The notes: generated from the letters alone by a model not told the origin. A stretch of DNA of 64,000 nt from Lentzea sp. NBRC 102530 (GCF_030269365.1 NZ_BSTF01000008.1:1-64000), one strand, 5' to 3'. Shown: positions 23,455 to 31,765, counted from the first letter of the stretch. Program-made: numbers and translations.

Positions 23455-24368
23455 CGGAACGCGTTGCGCGTGTAGGTCAGGCTGAAGCTGCCCTTGTTCG
23501 CGAAGTACCGGTCGATCACGGCGGCCGGGTCCGTGGCCAGGTAGCCGCGGTAGATCGGGCCGTCGTTCTGGTCGTCCCAGCCCCACGGCGCGTGCGCGGC
23601 GTTGTCCTTGCCGTTGTCGCCGCGGAACGTGCCGAACGACGCGAACGTCTCCGTGTTGTTGCGGCGTGCCCACATGCCGTTGGCGTCGAGGATGTTCACG
23701 AGCCGGTAGCCGACACTGCGGTCGTTGCCGCTCGACGGCACCTCGCCGGTGGCGGCGGGCACGTAGACCACGCCGTCGCCGCCGGGGAACTCGGCGCCGT
23801 TCCAGCGGTACAGGCCGTGGCCCTTGGCCTCCTGGAACGTGGTGGGGCGGCCGCCCGTGAGCAGCAGCGTGCCGTCGACGGTCTCGCTGCCGCCGGTGTA
23901 CGGCGACCCGGCGGGGGTGTAGGAGTAGAAGTCGCTGTGCGCCACCGTGACCGCGGCTTCGAGCCTGCCGAACGACGCGTCCTTGCGGACGGCGAGCAGG
24001 ACGCCCTCCAGGTCGTTCTCGTGGGTGCGGGTGCCGAACGGGTCGGGCTGGTCGTCCCAGTCGCGCGGGTGGTAGAAGCCGTAGACGAGGAACCAGTGCG
24101 TCGAGGTCTCCGTGACGCTGTAGTAGGCGGCGCCGGTGAGCTTGGCGAGCTGGGGCTGGTTCTCCCAGTTGTTCAGCGTGTTCCAGTCGCCGTCGAAGTC
24201 CACAGTGGACAGGTAGTCGGCGTCGTGGTCCGAGGAGTCGGTGTCCTGGTGGTGGACCGGCGCCCAGTGGAACGCGAGGTCGTGGTCCGACACGGCAGCG
24301 TTCGCCGGGGTGGTCAGGGCCGTGGTGAAGAGAGCGACGGCCAGCAGGGAGGCGCGAATCGTTTTCAC
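23451..24368 (-). CDS. Secreted protein with Vps62-like features, function unknown
   Basis: The protein has 305 residues. The Sec signal peptide is KTIRASLLAVALFTTALTTPANA, cleaved before AVSDHDLAFHWAPVHHQDT. The mature sequence is rich in Trp, Tyr, His and Asp, with DADYLSTVDFDGDW, WFLVYGFYHPRDW and THENDLEGVLLAV, which resemble the fungal and bacterial Vps62-related family. No enzymatic activity is established for that family. GTG 24368 is preceded by TAACGT at 8 nt, a leaderless promoter signal, and gives the clean signal peptide. Confidence 0.65.
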   Translation of the reverse strand: MKTIRASLLAVALFTTALTTPANAAVSDHDLAFHWAPVHHQDTDSSDHDADYLSTVDFDGDWNTLNNWENQPQLAKLTGAAYYSVTETSTHWFLVYGFYHPRDWDDQPDPFGTRTHENDLEGVLLAVRKDASFGRLEAAVTVAHSDFYSYTPAGSPYTGGSETVDGTLLLTGGRPTTFQEAKGHGLYRWNGAEFPGGDGVVYVPAATGEVPSSGNDRSVGYRLVNILDANGMWARRNNTETFASFGTFRGDNGKDNAAHAPWGWDDQNDGPIYRGYLATDPAAVIDRYFANKGSFSLTYTRNAFR

Positions 24369-24376
24369 GACGGCGC

Positions 24377-24382
24377 ACGTTA
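24377..24382 (-). promoter_or_regulatory. Predicted -10 box (TAACGT) for the secreted-protein gene
   Basis: On the minus strand this box is 8 nt from GTG 24368 and overlaps the stop codon of the DUF2332 gene upstream. The secreted protein may therefore have its own leaderless transcript in addition to read-through. Confidence 0.4.
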
Positions 24383-25351
24383 GCTGTAGATGGTGACCGT
24401 CAGGCGGGGGTTCGAGCGAAAGTCCGTCGACTCGTAGGCGACGCGCGCGAGTGGCATCGAGCCGGCGGCCGCGGTCAGCGTCGTCTCGATCTCGTTGCGC
24501 TCGTCCTCGGTGAGGTAGGCCCAGAACGAGCTGTGCCAGATCACCGTGTACGTGTCGCGCTCGTCGGGCGGCACGAGGTTCTCCCGCAGCCACCGGCCGG
24601 CGGGGGAGCGCGCCACCTTCACACCCACCTTCGCCGCGAGTTCGACGGCGTCGTCGAGGTCCCAGCGCAGCGCGTCGTGCTCGGGCGGGATGAACGACTG
24701 CAGGATCATCGCGTGCTTGGGGTCGGCCGGGTCGCGCGGCTGCAGGTCGCAGCCCGCCCGGTCGACGATCTCCAGCTCGGGTGGCGGCTGCGGCCCGACG
24801 GCGGCCAGGCGCACCGGCGAGTCCTTGTCGCCCCACTCCCAGCCGAGGCCGAACCAGCGGTAGTGGTCGAGGATGAGGTTCAGCCCGGCGCACGCGCCGA
24901 GTTCGAGCAGCCTGACCTTCTGCGCGCCGATCATCGTGAGGCCCCTGAGCAGGAACCCGGCCGTCTTGGGCTGGTGCTGCTGCACGGTCCGGTCGAGCGC
25001 CGCGAGGATCTCACCCGCGTTCTCGACGATCGCCCGCCGCGCCGCGAGCCACGCGAGCAACGCCGTCGAGTCCGACTCCCCGGCCATCGCCGCCGCGTGC
25101 GCGCTGGCGAACCGCTGGCTGAGCTCAGGAGCCTTGCCCGACAGCATCAGCAGCCGCACGCCCGCGAGCGCCTGGATGCCGAACAACGGGCTGTGCACGG
25201 CGCTGTGCGAGCACAGCAGGTCCGCCACCGGCCCGCCCCGGTCGAGCTCGCTCGCCAGCTCGGAGAGGATGCGCGCGGACACCGGCGCACTGGTGCGCAG
25301 GCGCACCGCGAGCGTGCGCAGCGTCGAAGCCCCGATGGCGGCCGCGGTCAC
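24380..25351 (-). CDS. DUF2332 domain-containing protein
   Basis: A 323-residue cytoplasmic protein matching the DUF2332 pattern: SHSAVHSPLFGIQALAGVRLLML near the N-terminus and VRLLELGACAGLNLILDHYRW in the middle. The latter resembles a SAM-binding glycine loop, so a methyltransferase-like fold is plausible but unproven. GTG 25351 is fixed by GGGGAGGG 3 nt upstream; longer frames would cross it. The downstream secreted-protein gene begins 12 nt after the stop. Its role is unknown. Confidence 0.75.
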   Translation of the reverse strand: MTAAAIGASTLRTLAVRLRTSAPVSARILSELASELDRGGPVADLLCSHSAVHSPLFGIQALAGVRLLMLSGKAPELSQRFASAHAAAMAGESDSTALLAWLAARRAIVENAGEILAALDRTVQQHQPKTAGFLLRGLTMIGAQKVRLLELGACAGLNLILDHYRWFGLGWEWGDKDSPVRLAAVGPQPPPELEIVDRAGCDLQPRDPADPKHAMILQSFIPPEHDALRWDLDDAVELAAKVGVKVARSPAGRWLRENLVPPDERDTYTVIWHSSFWAYLTEDERNEIETTLTAAAGSMPLARVAYESTDFRSNPRLTVTIYS

Positions 25352-25442
25352 GTGCCCTCCCCTTGCTCGGCAAGCGACTTTACAAGGGCGTGAACGCATT
25401 CCTACCCATATGTGACCTCGCGTGCCGCGAGCTACCGGTGGG

Positions 25443-25448
25443 TATCGT
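25443..25448 (+). promoter_or_regulatory. Predicted -10 box (TATCGT) for the crotonase gene
   Basis: TATCGT ends 7 nt before GTG 25456 and no ribosome-binding site fits. The surrounding TACCGGTGGGTA is a weak inverted repeat and might be a TetR-type operator. Confidence 0.4.
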
Positions 25449-25455
25449 GCGGCGG

Positions 25456-26214
25456 GTGAGCGAGTTCCTGGAACTGACGGCGGCCGGACCGGTCGCGACG
25501 TTGACGATCAACCGCCCGGCCAAGCGCAACGCCATGTCCTACGACATGTGGTCCGCGCTGCCCGGCCTGATGGCGCGCGTCGCCGCCGACGACGACGTCC
25601 GCGTGCTGGTCATCCGGGGTGGCGAGCACTTCTCCGCCGGCGCCGACATCGCCGAGTTCGGGTCGTTGAGGCGCGGCCCGGAAGGCGCCGCCCACTACGG
25701 CGAGGCCGTCCACCAGGGCGAGCGCGCCATCTCCCAGTTGGGCAAACCCACGATCGCGGCGGTCTCCGGGTTCTGCGTCGGCGGGGGCTGTGAGATCGCT
25801 CTCGCGTGCGACCTCCGGGTGGCCTCGGCCGACGCCCGGTTCGGCATCACGCCCGCGAAGCTCGGCATCGTCTACAACTTCACCTCGACCAAAGCGCTGG
25901 TGGACGCGGTGGGCCCGGCCTGGGCGAAGCAGATCCTGTTCTCGGCCGACCTGATCGACTCGGCCACGGCGTTGCGGATCGGCCTGGTGAACGAGGTCGT
26001 CGAGGCGCTGGACGCCCGCGTGAAGGAGCTGTCCGAGCAGATCGCTGGGCGTGCGCAGGTGTCGGTGCGGGGCGCCAAGAAGATCATCAACTCGATCACG
26101 GACGGCGGCCACGAGGACGACTTCGTGCGCGCCCTGTACGCGGAGGCCGCCTCCAGCGCCGACTACGCCGAGGGCGTGACGGCGTTCCTGGAGAAGCGTC
26201 CTCCGCGGTTCTAA
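25456..26214 (+). CDS. Enoyl-CoA hydratase/isomerase (crotonase) family protein
   Basis: The protein has 252 residues with the crotonase fold: VATLTINRPAKRNAM at the start, CoA/oxyanion segment HFSAGADIAEF, and GFCVGGGCEIALACDLRVA with the first catalytic-position Glu. The second conserved Glu, normally within PEVxLG, is replaced in ITPAKLGIVYNFTS, so simple hydratase activity is doubtful. An isomerase or thioesterase-like reaction is possible. GTG 25456 is supported by the leaderless -10 box. No other fatty-acid oxidation gene is adjacent. Confidence 0.82.
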   Translation: MSEFLELTAAGPVATLTINRPAKRNAMSYDMWSALPGLMARVAADDDVRVLVIRGGEHFSAGADIAEFGSLRRGPEGAAHYGEAVHQGERAISQLGKPTIAAVSGFCVGGGCEIALACDLRVASADARFGITPAKLGIVYNFTSTKALVDAVGPAWAKQILFSADLIDSATALRIGLVNEVVEALDARVKELSEQIAGRAQVSVRGAKKIINSITDGGHEDDFVRALYAEAASSADYAEGVTAFLEKRPPRF

Positions 26215-26226
26215 TAAGGTCGGGGA

Positions 26227-27501
26227 GTGATCTCTCCGCTCCCGCAGCCGACCCGGCGCGAGCCGCTGCGACCGATGCCGCGCAAGGTGATCGCTCTGGT
26301 GGCGGCGGGGATCGCGGTGGTCACCGCGGGCGTCGTCGTCTGGCTGTGGTGGGCGGGTACGGCGGGATTGTCGGGCAAGGACCTGGTCACGGCGCGGCTG
26401 GACGCGCTGCGGACGGGACTGAGCATCGGGATCGGTGGAGGTGGCGTCTTCGCGCTGTACCTGGCGTGGAGGCGGCAGCACGCGACCGAGGTCGGTCTGG
26501 TGCAGAAGGAACGCGACCAGGAGGACGTGGCCCGCGCCTACCAGCTCCAGCAGGAGGTCGCCGAGCACAACCGCGTGCACGCGGAACGTGTGGCTGAGGC
26601 GACGGAGAAGGACGCGGCCGACCGCCGGGTGACCGAGCTGTACACCAAAGCCAGTGAGCAGCTCGGGTCCGACAAGGCCCCGGTGCGCCTGGCGGGGATC
26701 TTCGCCCTGGAACGCCTGGCCCAGGACAACGTCGAGCACCGGCAGACGATCGTCAGCCTGCTGTGCGCGTACCTGAGGATGCCGTACCTGCCGCCGGGCG
26801 ACGCGAAGGACTCCGAGCACCGCGAACGCGTCCAGGAACGGGAGGTGCGGCTCACCGCCCAGCACGTGCTCGCGACCCACCTGCGGCCTGAGGCCGGTGC
26901 CGCGTGCTGGGGTGAGGCGCTCAAGCTGAACCTGAACGGTGCCACCCTGCTGGCAGCGGACTTCGCCCGGTGCCACTTCGGCGAGACCACCTTCGACCAA
27001 GCGGTGTTCGTGGACGAAGCGGACTTCACGGGGACCACGTTCGCGGAGCGGGCGTCATTCGCCCGAACTGTGTTCCAGGAGCGGGTGTTCTTCAGGAACG
27101 CGGTTTTCCACAAGGCGAGCTTCAGGAGCTGCAAGTTCGAGGGGGTTGCGGACTTCTCGGATGCGACGTTCCGCAAGGTGGCCGTGGAGCGCCGTCGTGT
27201 GTATCCAGGAGACACGTTCAGCGGTGCCGTTTTCCACTACGCCGCGCACTTCCCCAACGTGACTTTCGGCAACGGCGTCGACTTTAGTTACGTAAAAGCT
27301 CACTACAGCATTCAGTTCGACGGAGCGCTTTTCGAGGATCTGACGACGTTCGAGGATGTCAGTGGTGAGGTCGAATGCGAAGGCCACTACCGCGCCTTGG
27401 GGCCGACGAGGTACCAGGCAGACCACCAGGTCTTCGCCTCGTCCTGGCCCGACCACTGGGTGGTCGGGCCGGACGGCGTGATCACACATCGCGCCGAGTG
27501 A
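26227..27501 (+). CDS. Membrane-anchored pentapeptide-repeat protein
   Basis: The protein has 424 residues. Two hydrophobic segments lie near the N-terminus (KVIALVAAGIAVVTAGVVVWLWW and a second around residues 65-80). They are followed by a charged, coiled-coil-like region (QEDVARAYQLQQEVAEHNRVHAE) and then Phe-centred pentapeptide repeats (ADFTGT TFAER ASFAR) forming a right-handed quadrilateral helix near residues 235-340. Such proteins are common in actinomycetes and are of unknown function. GTG 26227 follows TAAGGT (26215-26220) by 6 nt. It is tandem with the crotonase gene, 12 nt after its stop. Confidence 0.75.
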   Translation: MISPLPQPTRREPLRPMPRKVIALVAAGIAVVTAGVVVWLWWAGTAGLSGKDLVTARLDALRTGLSIGIGGGGVFALYLAWRRQHATEVGLVQKERDQEDVARAYQLQQEVAEHNRVHAERVAEATEKDAADRRVTELYTKASEQLGSDKAPVRLAGIFALERLAQDNVEHRQTIVSLLCAYLRMPYLPPGDAKDSEHRERVQEREVRLTAQHVLATHLRPEAGAACWGEALKLNLNGATLLAADFARCHFGETTFDQAVFVDEADFTGTTFAERASFARTVFQERVFFRNAVFHKASFRSCKFEGVADFSDATFRKVAVERRRVYPGDTFSGAVFHYAAHFPNVTFGNGVDFSYVKAHYSIQFDGALFEDLTTFEDVSGEVECEGHYRALGPTRYQADHQVFASSWPDHWVVGPDGVITHRAE

Positions 27502-27519
27502 GGCCTCGGCACGCAGTTC

Positions 27520-28119
27520 CTAGAACACCTCGGCGGCGATCGTGGTGTCCGGGCCGTGGCCCGTGTGCACCACCGTGTCGCCGGGCAGCGTCAGCAGCTT
27601 CTCCCTGATCGACGCCTCGATCGTCGGCCGGTCCGAGAACGACCGGCCGGTGGCCCCCGGCCCGCCCTGGAACAGCGTGTCACCGGTGAACACCGCGCCC
27701 AGCGACGGCACGTAGAAGCACACCGCGCCCGGCGAGTGCCCCGGCGTGTGCAGCACGTGGATCTCCTCGCCGGCGACGGTGAGCACCTGGCCGTCCTCCA
27801 GCGCCTGGTGCGGGAGGACGCCGGTGTGCGTCAGGTTCCACACCACGTGGTCGGCCTGGTGCAGCGCGAGAGGCGCGTTCGTCGCGTGCGCCAGGTCCGG
27901 GGCGACCCGGACGTGGTCGTCGTGGGCGTGGGTCAGCAGGATCGCGACCACGCGGCGGCCGTCGACCGCCTTGAGGATCGCGTCCACGTCGTGCGGGGCG
28001 TCGATGACGACGCATTCCGACGAGTCGCCGACGACCCAGACGTTGTTGTCGACGTCGAAGGTCTCGCCGTCGAGCGAGAACGTGCCGGAGGTGACGGTGT
28101 GGTCGACGCGCAACGCCAT
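27520..28119 (-). CDS. Metallo-beta-lactamase-fold hydrolase of the mycothiol formaldehyde pathway
   Basis: The protein has 199 residues. The metal motif HxHxDH reads THAHDDH, with further ligands in HTPGHSPG, GDTLF and the terminal TGHG. The fold is that of glyoxalase-II-like thioesterases. It directly follows the S-(hydroxymethyl)mycothiol dehydrogenase gene with overlapping stop and start (TGATG), as in mycobacteria. Hydrolysis of S-formylmycothiol to formate and mycothiol is therefore a good inference, not a demonstrated fact. Confidence 0.8.
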   Translation of the reverse strand: MALRVDHTVTSGTFSLDGETFDVDNNVWVVGDSSECVVIDAPHDVDAILKAVDGRRVVAILLTHAHDDHVRVAPDLAHATNAPLALHQADHVVWNLTHTGVLPHQALEDGQVLTVAGEEIHVLHTPGHSPGAVCFYVPSLGAVFTGDTLFQGGPGATGRSFSDRPTIEASIREKLLTLPGDTVVHTGHGPDTTIAAEVF

Positions 28120-29207
28120 CAGAACACCACCACCGAGCGCAGCACGTCGCCGTGGTGCATCTTCTCGAAGGCGCCCTCGACGCCGTCGAGCGGGATCTCC
28201 TCGGTGACGAACGCGTCCAGGTCGAAGCGGCCCTGCTGGTACAGGTCCACCAGCATGGGGAAGTCGCGCGACGGCAGGCAGTCGCCGTACCACGAGGACT
28301 TGAGCGATCCGCCGCGCGAGAAGAAGTCGATCAGCGGCATCTCCAGTCGCATGTCCGGCGTCGGAACACCCACCAGGACAACGGTTCCGGCGAGGTCGCG
28401 GGCGTAGAACGCCTGCTTCCACGTCTCCGGGCGGCCGACCGCGTCGATCACGACGTCCGCGCCGAACGAGTCCGTCAGGTCCTGGATCGCCGTGACGACG
28501 TCGTCGACCTCACGGGCGTTGATCGTGTGCGTGGCGCCGAAACCCTTGGCCCACTCCAGCTTCCGCGGGTCGGTGTCCACGGCGATGATCTTCGCGGCGC
28601 CGGCGATGCGCGCGCCCGCGATGGCGCCGTCACCGACACCGCCGCAACCGATCACGGCCACCGAGTCACCGCGGCCGACGCCACCGGTGTTCACCGCGGC
28701 GCCGACACCGGCCATCACACCGCAGCCCAGCAGGCCGACCGCCGCGGCCCGCGCGGACGGGTCGACCTTCGTGCACTGTCCGGAGTGGACGAGCGTCTTC
28801 TCCGCGAACGCGCCGATGCCCAGCGCGGGCGAGAGCTTCGTGCCGTCCACCAGCGTCATCGGCTGCGAGGCGTTGAACGTCGAGAAGCAGTACCAGGGCT
28901 TGCCACGACGACAGGCGCGGCACGTGCCGCAGACCGCCCGCCAGTTCAGCACGACGAAGTCGCCGGGCTCCAGGTCCGTGACACCGGCGCCCACGGACTC
29001 CACGACACCCGCGGCCTCGTGACCCAGCAGGAACGGGAACTCGTCGTTGATGCCGCCCTCGCGGTAGTGCAGGTCGGTGTGGCAGACGCCGCACGCCTGG
29101 ATCTTCACCACGGCCTCGCCGGGGCCGGGATCGGGCACCAGCACCGAGGTGAGCTCGACGGGTTGACCTTTGCCCCGGGCGACGATGCCCTTGACCTCTT
29201 GCGCCAC
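28119..29207 (-). CDS. mscR: S-(hydroxymethyl)mycothiol dehydrogenase (class III-like alcohol dehydrogenase)
   Basis: A 362-residue zinc alcohol dehydrogenase that oxidises the formaldehyde-mycothiol adduct with NAD and can reduce S-nitrosomycothiol. The catalytic zinc region is CGVCHTDLHYREGG and GHEAAGVVESVG. The structural zinc site CGTCRACRRGKPWYC has four Cys, and the nucleotide fold is GCGGVGDGAI. The start VKGIVARGKGQPVEL is typical of the mycothiol enzyme. ATG 29207 has ACGGAG upstream. This gene supports assignment to a mycothiol-producing actinomycete. It forms an operon with the hydrolase that follows. Confidence 0.88.
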   Translation of the reverse strand: MAQEVKGIVARGKGQPVELTSVLVPDPGPGEAVVKIQACGVCHTDLHYREGGINDEFPFLLGHEAAGVVESVGAGVTDLEPGDFVVLNWRAVCGTCRACRRGKPWYCFSTFNASQPMTLVDGTKLSPALGIGAFAEKTLVHSGQCTKVDPSARAAAVGLLGCGVMAGVGAAVNTGGVGRGDSVAVIGCGGVGDGAIAGARIAGAAKIIAVDTDPRKLEWAKGFGATHTINAREVDDVVTAIQDLTDSFGADVVIDAVGRPETWKQAFYARDLAGTVVLVGVPTPDMRLEMPLIDFFSRGGSLKSSWYGDCLPSRDFPMLVDLYQQGRFDLDAFVTEEIPLDGVEGAFEKMHHGDVLRSVVVF

Positions 29208-29220
29208 TGCGACTCCGTCC

Positions 29221-29739
29221 TCAGTTGATCAGCGTCGTGCCTTCGAACTCGCCGAGAACTTCCCGGTAGAACTCAATCCCTACACCGTTGGGGTCGCGGA
29301 TGTACAGGCTGTCCTCGACGCCGCGGTCGGGGCCCAGGTACTCGATCCCCGCCTCGTCCAGCTTGGACTTGATCTCGTCGAACCGCTCGGGCGAGGTCGA
29401 GAGGGCCAGGTGCTGAACGGCGCCGATCGTCTCGGAGAACGCCGGGTGGTCGTGGCCCGGGAAGTCGAAGAACCCCAGCAGGTTCTTCGCGCCCAGGTCG
29501 AAGAAGAAGTGGCTGGAGCCGTTGTAGTCGCGGTTCTCCACGAGCTCGACCAACGGGAAGCCGAGGAACTCCTGGTAGAACTTGATCGTCTCCTCGACGT
29601 CCTTGCAGATCAACGCGATGTGGTGAACCCCGCGCGTCGGCGAGCCGCCCCGTTCGGCGAGCGGCTTGACGTACCGTTCGCGCAGTTCGTCGCGCTTGGC
29701 GCGGATGGCGGCGAGCTCTTCACCCTCTGGCTGTGGCAT
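29221..29739 (-). CDS. VOC-superfamily (glyoxalase/dioxygenase fold) protein
   Basis: The protein has 172 residues. After a charged helical N-terminus it shows two beta-alpha-beta-beta-beta repeats: VHHIALICKDVEETIKFYQEFLGF and, later, VQHLALSTSPERFDEIKSKL. Candidate metal ligands are the His of the first repeat, the His of the second and the Glu of GVGIEFYREV. The chemistry could be dioxygenase, lyase or resistance-type binding; it cannot be decided. ATG 29739 is preceded by TACTCT at 7 nt, a leaderless promoter. It lies 13 nt before mscR and may be cotranscribed with it. Confidence 0.8.
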   Translation of the reverse strand: MPQPEGEELAAIRAKRDELRERYVKPLAERGGSPTRGVHHIALICKDVEETIKFYQEFLGFPLVELVENRDYNGSSHFFFDLGAKNLLGFFDFPGHDHPAFSETIGAVQHLALSTSPERFDEIKSKLDEAGIEYLGPDRGVEDSLYIRDPNGVGIEFYREVLGEFEGTTLIN

Positions 29740-29746
29740 GGGGCTC

Positions 29747-29752
29747 AGAGTA
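29747..29752 (-). promoter_or_regulatory. Predicted -10 box (TACTCT) upstream of the VOC-mscR-hydrolase genes
   Basis: On the minus strand the box is 7 nt before ATG 29739. It may drive the VOC gene, mscR and the hydrolase as one leaderless transcript. Confidence 0.45.
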
Positions 29753-29778
29753 GTTGAGGGTTCAAAGATCCGCAGGCC

Positions 29779-30618
29779 TCAGCCCGCGACCCCTTCGAAC
29801 TCCGTCGCGTGGTCGTCGCCGAGCAGCGTGGCCTGCACGAACGCCACGCTCGTCCCGGCGGCCAGACGGGGGTCGCGCTCGGCCCGGGGTTGCCGGGAGT
29901 AGGCCTTCAGCGACGTCACGTCGGACAGTCCGAATCCGTCGTCGATACCCCACTGCGCGAGGGTGCGCGCGCTCATCAACTCCGCCGCGTCGTCCAGCGA
30001 CCGCGCCGTGAAGTACAGCCGTCCGTGCGTGTAGACGCCGCGCGCGCCGCCGGTCGAGATGATCGTGACGGGCTCGCCGGTGCGGCAGGCGAGGAAGTGG
30101 AACGCGATGCCGCCGCCGCGCGAGCCCACGACCGTGGCCGCCGTCAGGCCGCTCCACGTCACCGGGCGCCGCGCGAACGCCTCGGCCTGGCCGAGCAGGA
30201 ACTCGCGGTAGACTCGCGGGCTGAGGTCCTGCACGTAGTTCCACATCCGGAAGACGTGGTGGTAGCCGAGCTCGGCGGCCACTTCGAGCGCCGCCCGGAA
30301 CGCGAGCCGGCCCGCGTAGGTGTGCTCGTCGCACGGCGGGATCCGGCCCGCGCAGAACAGGTACTCGCCGTCGTGCGCGTACGCGATCGCCTTGTGCTCC
30401 CCGGATTCGACGCCGTGCGCGCTCGTCCACACCTCTGCGAACCCGTCGCGCTCGTCCGCGAGGTGCACGGTCAGTTCCGGGTGGCCGTCCTTCACCGCCG
30501 GGTTGAAGGACGTGCCGGCGAAGCGCACGACGCCGAGCCGGTGCCGCTGACCGTCCGCGATCGCGCCGAGCGGCTCGAACGTCGAAGAAAGCGCACGGGC
30601 CCGCAGTCGACGAGTCAT
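29779..30618 (-). CDS. Shortened chorismatase-like (FkbO/Hyg5/XanB2-family) protein
   Basis: The protein has 279 residues. The landmark HVFRMWNYVQDL followed by VYREFLLGQAEAF matches the RxWNY...YRxFxxGRxxAF signature of chorismatases. The end SLKAYSRQPR...SVAFVQATLLGDDHATEFEGV matches their C-terminal vYxR...vyxQadxxRxdLxxEiEG. Chorismatases hydrolyse chorismate to hydroxybenzoates or dihydroxycyclohexadienoates. This one is about 60 residues short, and the substrate-binding ENPRQ and GPRxPSF segments are replaced by IISTGGARGVY...LYFTARS, so activity is doubtful. ATG 30618 has GAAAGG upstream. Neighbours do not suggest a biosynthetic cluster. Confidence 0.6.
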   Translation of the reverse strand: MTRRLRARALSSTFEPLGAIADGQRHRLGVVRFAGTSFNPAVKDGHPELTVHLADERDGFAEVWTSAHGVESGEHKAIAYAHDGEYLFCAGRIPPCDEHTYAGRLAFRAALEVAAELGYHHVFRMWNYVQDLSPRVYREFLLGQAEAFARRPVTWSGLTAATVVGSRGGGIAFHFLACRTGEPVTIISTGGARGVYTHGRLYFTARSLDDAAELMSARTLAQWGIDDGFGLSDVTSLKAYSRQPRAERDPRLAAGTSVAFVQATLLGDDHATEFEGVAG

Positions 30619-30693
30619 CACTGGCCTTTCCCGGGAGACCGGGTCAGGCTATTCGCCGCGGATGCGGTCGTGAACCACCGCGTCTCGTTTCGC

Positions 30694-30963
30694 TCAATCT
30701 TCCTCGTCGCCGGGCCATTCTCCGGTGAGCTTCTGGAAACCCTTGGCGCCACCGCGGTCGATCGCGGCCTTGACCAGGCCGAAGATGGCTCCCTGCAACG
30801 CCGCTGCCAGCAGCACCTCGGTCCACGCGCGGTTGCGCATGGTGGCGCTCGGCGCTTCTTTGTCGCCCGCGACGAGTTTCCAGATCTGGCCGAAGATGGC
30901 GGTCGCGAGGAACCCGCCGAGAGCGCCGAACAACATTCCCAGGGGTCGGTACAGGAGTTTCAT
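30694..30963 (-). CDS. DUF4235 domain-containing membrane protein
   Basis: An 89-residue protein with two hydrophobic segments: LYRPLGMLFGALGGFLATAIF and WTEVLLAAALQGAIFGLVKAAID. The KLVAGDKEAP...RAWTEVL linker is typical of DUF4235. These small membrane proteins are commonly encoded with DUF3618 and holin-like proteins, as here (4-nt overlap with the preceding gene). The trio probably affects envelope or stress physiology; the function is not established. Confidence 0.82.
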   Translation of the reverse strand: MKLLYRPLGMLFGALGGFLATAIFGQIWKLVAGDKEAPSATMRNRAWTEVLLAAALQGAIFGLVKAAIDRGGAKGFQKLTGEWPGDEED

Positions 30964-31346
30964 CGGTTCCTCCGGGAAATCGCCCAGATCGCGAGGACCA
31001 GCGCGATCAGCGCGGCCGCGATCGCACCGGGGTGGCGGCGTGCCTTCTCGACCTGCTCGGCCACGGGGTCGGGCAGCGAGTCGATCGCGTGGTTCGTCGC
31101 CGCGGTGGCCGAGTCGATCGCCTTGTTCGTCGCCGCGGTGGCGGACCCGATCGCGTTCGCCGTCGCCGTGGAGACCGAGTCGATCGCGTCGTTGGTGGCG
31201 GCGGTGACCTTGAGCTTGGTCTCCTGCGCCTGCTCCTTCACGCGGGAGGGCACGTCCACCTTGTGCGCCAACGCTTCCACGGTCTCGCCGAGCTCACGCC
31301 GGGTCCGTTCGACCTCCGCCTGCAGCTGCTTCTTCTCGTCGCTCAT
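30960..31346 (-). CDS. DUF3618 domain-containing protein with internal 11-residue repeats
   Basis: The protein has 128 residues. The N-terminal DUF3618 motif is QAEVERTRRELGETVEALAHKVDVPSRVKE. Then come three to four copies of an 11-residue unit like ATAATNKAIDS, an amphipathic helical repeat, and one C-terminal transmembrane helix (AIAAALIALVLAIWAIS). The protein is anchored with its helical part in the cytoplasm. It sits between the holin-like and DUF4235 genes with 4-nt overlaps on both sides. Repeat number probably varies between strains. Confidence 0.82.
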   Translation of the reverse strand: MSDEKKQLQAEVERTRRELGETVEALAHKVDVPSRVKEQAQETKLKVTAATNDAIDSVSTATANAIGSATAATNKAIDSATAATNHAIDSLPDPVAEQVEKARRHPGAIAAALIALVLAIWAISRRNR

Positions 31347-31732
31347 CGGTGCGCGCTCTCCTTGATCGTCGCGATGTCCTGCTGGACGTTGTCCATCGCC
31401 TGCCGCGGCACGGGCGGGGCCGCCTGCTTGACCTGTCCCTTGCCGACGAGCGCGAACACGCCCGCGAACAGCAGAAGGGCGGCCGCGACGATCAACGCGG
31501 CCGCCCAGGGCGGAACTACGAGGGCCAGCAACAGGATCAGGCCGGCGACGACGCTCAGCCCACCCCACCACGCGAACACGCCGGCCGCGCCGAACATCCC
31601 GGCGCCGACACCGGCGTGCTTGCCCTTGTCCTTCAGCTCGGCGACGGCGAGACGGATCTCATCGCGCGCGAGCGTGCTCACCTGCTCGGACAGCTGGCGC
31701 ACCAGCTGCGCGGTCGACGTGTCGCTGTTCAT
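31343..31732 (-). CDS. Phage-holin-family (PF07332-type) membrane protein
   Basis: The protein has 129 residues. A cytoplasmic N-terminus (LVRQLSEQVSTLARDEIRLAVAELKDKGK) is followed by a helical hairpin of two long hydrophobic segments and a polar tail. This is the actinobacterial holin-3-6-like family, which is chromosomal and not evidence of prophage. It probably works with the DUF3618 and DUF4235 proteins encoded downstream. ATG 31732 is preferred; ATG 31741 is 3 codons longer. Confidence 0.78.
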   Translation of the reverse strand: MNSDTSTAQLVRQLSEQVSTLARDEIRLAVAELKDKGKHAGVGAGMFGAAGVFAWWGGLSVVAGLILLLALVVPPWAAALIVAAALLLFAGVFALVGKGQVKQAAPPVPRQAMDNVQQDIATIKESAHR

Positions 31733-31765
31733 GCACGTCATGTACCCACACGGGCGTTGGACCAA

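Noticed and set aside
31343..31732. Possible prophage remnant because of the holin-type protein
   Set aside because: This holin-like family is a normal chromosomal partner of DUF3618 and DUF4235 genes in actinomycetes; no other phage gene is near.
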